Translations under genes and position numbers: made by a program
Shown: in pieces, positions 17,601 through 19,240 of the stretch
Layout: each line of letters starts with the position of its first letter
Position numbering within the stretch: the stretch's first letter is position 1
Notes under the pieces: generated by a model
Told to the model about the DNA's origin: nothing
Seen by the model: only the letters and a program-made list of their open reading frames with translations
Databases searched by the model: none
Assembly: GCA_039819065.1 (NCBI GenBank)
Contig: JBCBSS010000152.1
Coordinates: 1 to 19,240, forward strand
Source of the DNA: JBCBSS01 sp039819065
GTDB lineage: Bacteria; Bacteroidota; Bacteroidia; Cytophagales; Cyclobacteriaceae
Reading direction: 5' to 3'
DNA length: 19,240 bases

Positions 17601-19240
17601 CATGTACCAGATACGGCACTACCTCCTACGGTACCAACCACATCAAAGCTTACCGGGTCACATACTATAAAGTCAGCACCTGCATCTGATGTTGGCAGAG
17701 GATTGACTGTTACTGTTACATCAAAAGTCGCCCCAACACACCCTTCAGCAGTCGGAGTAATCGTGTAAACTACAGTACCGACGTTGGCATCGGTCGTTGT
17801 CAGCGTTTGTCTGATAGTCGAACCATCGCCGTCAAAGCTGCCTATAACATTGGCAGAAGGGCTTGCTGTCCATGAGAAAGCAGTGCCAATAACATTGTTT
17901 GGATCAGGTGTTATGTTAACTAAAGCTTCATCACCGCTACAAACCGTTTGATCCATAGCTGATGCTGACGGTATAGGAAGTACTCTAACGATAGATGTAA
18001 TAGGCGAGCCCTCACAGTTATCCGGACTAACAGGAATAATGGTATACCTTACAGTGCCCGGTACATTGACTACATCCAGGTTGACCGTTTGTTGTATAGG
18101 CCCACTCACCGGCATCACCTGATCGCTTGCTCCATTAACCCCCATCTGATCAACTGTCCATCGATAAAGTGTTCCAGGAATGTTAGGATTGATTAACACG
18201 ACATTGGTCATTTCCCCGTCGCACCTGCTTTGAAGTGGTTCTGCAACTTCTGCTACCGGAGTAGCATTTATGGTTACTGTCACTAGAATCGGTGTTCCAT
18301 CGCATCCGGCAGCACTTGGCGTTATTTCGTATACGACAGTACCTGCATTGTCGCCATCTGCACTGGCTAACTGCTGTGAAATAACAGCTCCTGTGCCTGG
18401 TGTGGCACCCAGAGTATTAGTGGTACTTTGTACAATCCAGCTAAATGTAGTACCCGCCACCCCGTTAGGATTGGTAATTACAATATTAGTAGTTTCACCA
18501 CTACAAATAGTTTGGTCGCTAGCGCTGACATCAGGTGTCGGATCCACCCTTACATCTACGCTGGTCACTTGTACAGGACAGCCATTAGCACTGGCCGTGA
18601 ACGTATAGGTCACCGTCTGTGGGGTACTGTTCGTATTGTCTAATGTCTCTACAATCGTTCCACTCGCCCCGATGCTCTGACCGGTGTAATCTACACTGCC
18701 CGTTACACCGGATGGATAGGTCGCTGTCAAAGTGATGTCGCCATTCTCTGTCGGCGTATCGTAATCAATGTCTACAGGGACTCCTTCACACACAATAGGA
18801 TCATTGTTGGTGATCGTTTGTGTTACCGCTGGGTTGACCGTCACCACATAGTCCTGTGTCACAGGATTCGCACAGCTCTCTGGGCCTGGGCCCGTCGCCG
18901 TGATCGTATAGGTGATCACCTCTATGTCGTTGCCTGTATTGGTCAATATGTCCGTGATAGCGCCAACACCATCGGTATTGCCCGTAATGTTGGTAGGTGT
19001 GCCGCTGGTCCAGGTGAATACCGTACCCGCCACATCACTGGTCGGCGTGAAGTTCAACTGGTCACCGCTACAGATCGTAGCCGTAGCCGGTAGGTTAGTG
19101 AACGTAGGCGTTGGGTCTACCACTACATCTACGCTGGTCACTTGTACAGGACAGCCATTAGCGCTGGCCGTGAACGTATAGGTCACCGTCTGTGGGGTAC
19201 TGTTCGTATTGTCTAATGTCTCTACAATCGTTCCACTCGC
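14651..19240 (-). CDS. Giant T9SS-secreted multidomain adhesin-like protein, C-terminal 1529 codons (5' end beyond right edge)
   Basis: The frame is open from the right edge to a TAA at 14651-14653; the GTG at 19184-19186 lies inside a repeat and is not a credible start. From N- to C-terminus there are several Cys-containing PKD-like/Ig-like repeats of about 95 residues (motifs CSGDQ, CSGET, CDGEM and CSGDE, each with a VTYTI or VVYEITP strand). Two classical PKD domains follow with WDFGDG (near 16730 and 16465). Next come a jelly-roll/MAM-like module (about 15640-16240, with DFEADDGGWEV and LQYSIDGG) and a region resembling Omp28/thioredoxin folds (about 15330-15640). The last part is a T9SS type A sorting domain starting NIEVYPNPTSG. 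T9SS cargo crosses the outer membrane and is often attached to the cell surface. A role in adhesion or gliding is inferred from architecture. No enzymatic active site was recognised. Confidence 0.9.
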   Translation of the reverse strand, partial: ASGTIVETLDNTNSTPQTVTYTFTASANGCPVQVTSVDVVVDPTPTFTNLPATATICSGDQLNFTPTSDVAGTVFTWTSGTPTNITGNTDGVGAITDILTNTGNDIEVITYTITATGPGPESCANPVTQDYVVTVNPAVTQTITNNDPIVCEGVPVDIDYDTPTENGDITLTATYPSGVTGSVDYTGQSIGASGTIVETLDNTNSTPQTVTYTFTASANGCPVQVTSVDVRVDPTPDVSASDQTICSGETTNIVITNPNGVAGTTFSWIVQSTTNTLGATPGTGAVISQQLASADGDNAGTVVYEITPSAAGCDGTPILVTVTINATPVAEVAEPLQSRCDGEMTNVVLINPNIPGTLYRWTVDQMGVNGASDQVMPVSGPIQQTVNLDVVNVPGTVRYTIIPVSPDNCEGSPITSIVRVLPIPSASAMDQTVCSGDEALVNITPDPNNVIGTAFSWTASPSANVIGSFDGDGSTIRQTLTTTDANVGTVVYTITPTAEGCVGATFDVTVTVNPLPTSDAGADFIVCDPVSFDVVGTVGGSAVSGTWTIMGGSGAGTLSSSSTVGNTVTATYTVDPADLDQFVTFQLETNDPDGTGPCVSAFDEVVVHVSSLPVVFFTAPAAVAENGAPLSITANQAGGLFTITPGSGLGTTFVNSSGVDEVIFDPGAATAGTINTITYSFTDPATGCMNMISRDVIVNPVTSIDFVVDNAIEDVLGQPQICAESGLVRLFGNPPVSSGDPGTEFTVPTGFDNPIEISGGQFFIQTDGLEPGTYPIQYIFVDGIVTNAITKNIIVYPTPVVEIDVDTTNCIDDVVQFNDASFLSSTPFSSSIIEWHWDFGDGGSSSLQNPTHQYMDPGTYNVTLTVTTDAPTACSSSTTVQIEIGQVPNVLFDWTNICNGDATEFIDLSDTGDGGISTIVNYTWDFGDGESIQDTTSAVINAHGGRTTGMAENPFHEYVLDGNYDVTLTVRTDNGCVASAQQSVFILPFRVVTPLPGEEYSEDFEADDGGWEVEALLDLDTNMPSDTSWLLTLPNGNTINSAASGVRAWWTGRNSGSGEGTYFPSEQSVVNGPCFDLSQLSRPKVEMDIWVDTQVGFDGAVLQYSIDGGLIWSNIGVIGEGINWYNEQGLLGNPGQQTIGQVGWSDVSGEWKNARFSLDEIPIDERNFVRLRVAFGSDENNPSGTDLNGFAFDNVFVGQRQRNVLIEHFSNSTLNISNDANAYIYGLYNDQQDEIDTVDFTILQYHIATPSPDQLNRDNPIGPSARSIFYGVSQPPSTSLDGNLGGEFGGNPFDIARVDIERRALVDPLFDIQIDTLPRNRSTLAVNLTITAKGSLDAPILVNAALVEMGLTGDSGDSVTNVLRKLIFGEGEVINMEWSDGVSRNDLTAEVNIDVPIENPDRLAIIAFVQDVVTREIYQSEFMLGPVKDAGDIVGLEEELISQAENIEVYPNPTSGILNFEANFELIDDYDWKIVDQRGVEIKKGNLDFGRDSRYTVEVKDIPEGVYFLVIGSNDTALVHKKIAIVHTR
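14654..14905 (-). other. T9SS type A C-terminal sorting domain
   Basis: The last about 84 residues of the giant protein read NIEVYPNPTSGILNFEA, then DYDWKIVDQRGVEIKKG and IPEGVYFLVI, ending KKIAIVHTR. This is the usual Por secretion-tail pattern: a YPNP opening, a central strand followed by G, GVYFL, and a basic end. It marks the protein for export through the type IX system, which is restricted to Bacteroidota and relatives and so also supports the taxonomic placement. Confidence 0.93.
18551..18667 (-). repeat. Near-identical direct DNA repeat, copy A
   Basis: This 117-base stretch matches copy B (19124-19240) with a single difference seen by eye, an A at 18590 where B has G. The offset of 573 bases equals 191 codons, so the reading frame is kept. 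Copy A continues leftward into unrelated sequence at its low-coordinate end. It encodes the end strand pair of a PKD-like unit (TYTFTASANGCPVQVTSVDV). Confidence 0.92.
19124..19240 (-). repeat. Near-identical direct DNA repeat, copy B (cut by window edge)
   Basis: This is the partner of copy A and is truncated by the right edge, so the full repeat is longer than 117 bases. The nearby protein units differ strongly in DNA sequence. Identity this high therefore points to recent duplication or gene conversion of a two-domain module of 191 codons. Confidence 0.92.

Larger units (their letters stand above)
17640..19240 (-). repeat. Array of PKD-like/Ig-like protein repeats, about 95 residues each
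   Basis: Cysteine-centred motifs recur at about 19060 (CSGDQ), 18500 (CSGET), 18215 (CDGEM), 17930 (CSGDE) and 17655 (CDPVS). The spacing is about 270-285 bases, with a double step between the first two because an intervening unit carries CEGVP. Each unit has an F/YxWT or SWT strand after the Cys motif and a second Cys followed by a T-V-T-V-rich end strand. The array continues past the right edge. The units are divergent in sequence except for the copy pair listed separately. Confidence 0.8.

Noticed and set aside
19184..19186. GTG as the start codon of the giant protein
   Set aside because: The frame remains open upstream to the edge and encodes the same repeat unit seen at 18551-18690, so this codon is an internal valine.
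17640..19240. Possible CRISPR or non-coding tandem repeats at the right end
   Set aside because: The repeats are in-frame protein domains of about 95 residues, not short repeats with spacers.

Overview
The window looks like a chromosomal segment of a member of the Bacteroidota, probably a marine or soil Cytophagales-type bacterium. The evidence is a type IX secretion (T9SS) C-terminal sorting domain on a giant secreted protein, TAnnTTTG-type -7 promoter boxes with little Shine-Dalgarno signal, a zinc-finger-free topoisomerase I with a lysine-rich tail, and a Bacteroidota-style agmatinase-family protein. No rRNA, tRNA, CRISPR array, insertion sequence or phage gene was seen. No stretch longer than about 210 bases lacks a gene.

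Positions 1-4087 hold housekeeping genes. They are the 5' end of an exported protein running off the left edge (minus), the RNA-binding transcription accessory protein Tex (minus), a membrane-anchored TlpA/ResA-like thioredoxin (plus), and a sirtuin (minus). The sirtuin lies one base downstream of topA (4089-6404, minus), so the two almost certainly form a topA-sirtuin operon. A divergent intergenic region containing a 12-bp perfect palindrome separates topA from a plus-strand pair two bases apart: a SixA-like histidine phosphatase and an agmatinase/arginase-family ureohydrolase. A sodium:amino-acid (AGCS) symporter with a probable TTG start follows, convergent with a quinone-oxidoreductase-like MDR dehydrogenase.

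Positions 10920-14446 are the most interesting part. This is a two-gene, almost overlapping unit of a predicted outer-membrane beta-barrel protein and an 861-residue protein with a Sec signal peptide, five kinesin-light-chain-type TPRs and a C-terminal CHAT (caspase-like) protease domain with an intact His-Cys pair. Both products are predicted to leave the cytoplasm, so this would be an envelope-located TPR-CHAT protease rather than a cytoplasmic death effector.

Positions 14651-19240 (minus) hold the C-terminal 1529 codons of a giant T9SS cargo protein that is open at the right edge. It has an array of PKD-like/Ig-like repeats, two of which share a 117-bp stretch that is almost identical in DNA. 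Two classical PKD domains follow, then a jelly-roll-like module, a cysteine-less thioredoxin/Omp28-like region and the T9SS sorting domain. It ends tail to tail with the CHAT gene. A link between the two is possible but not shown by the sequence.
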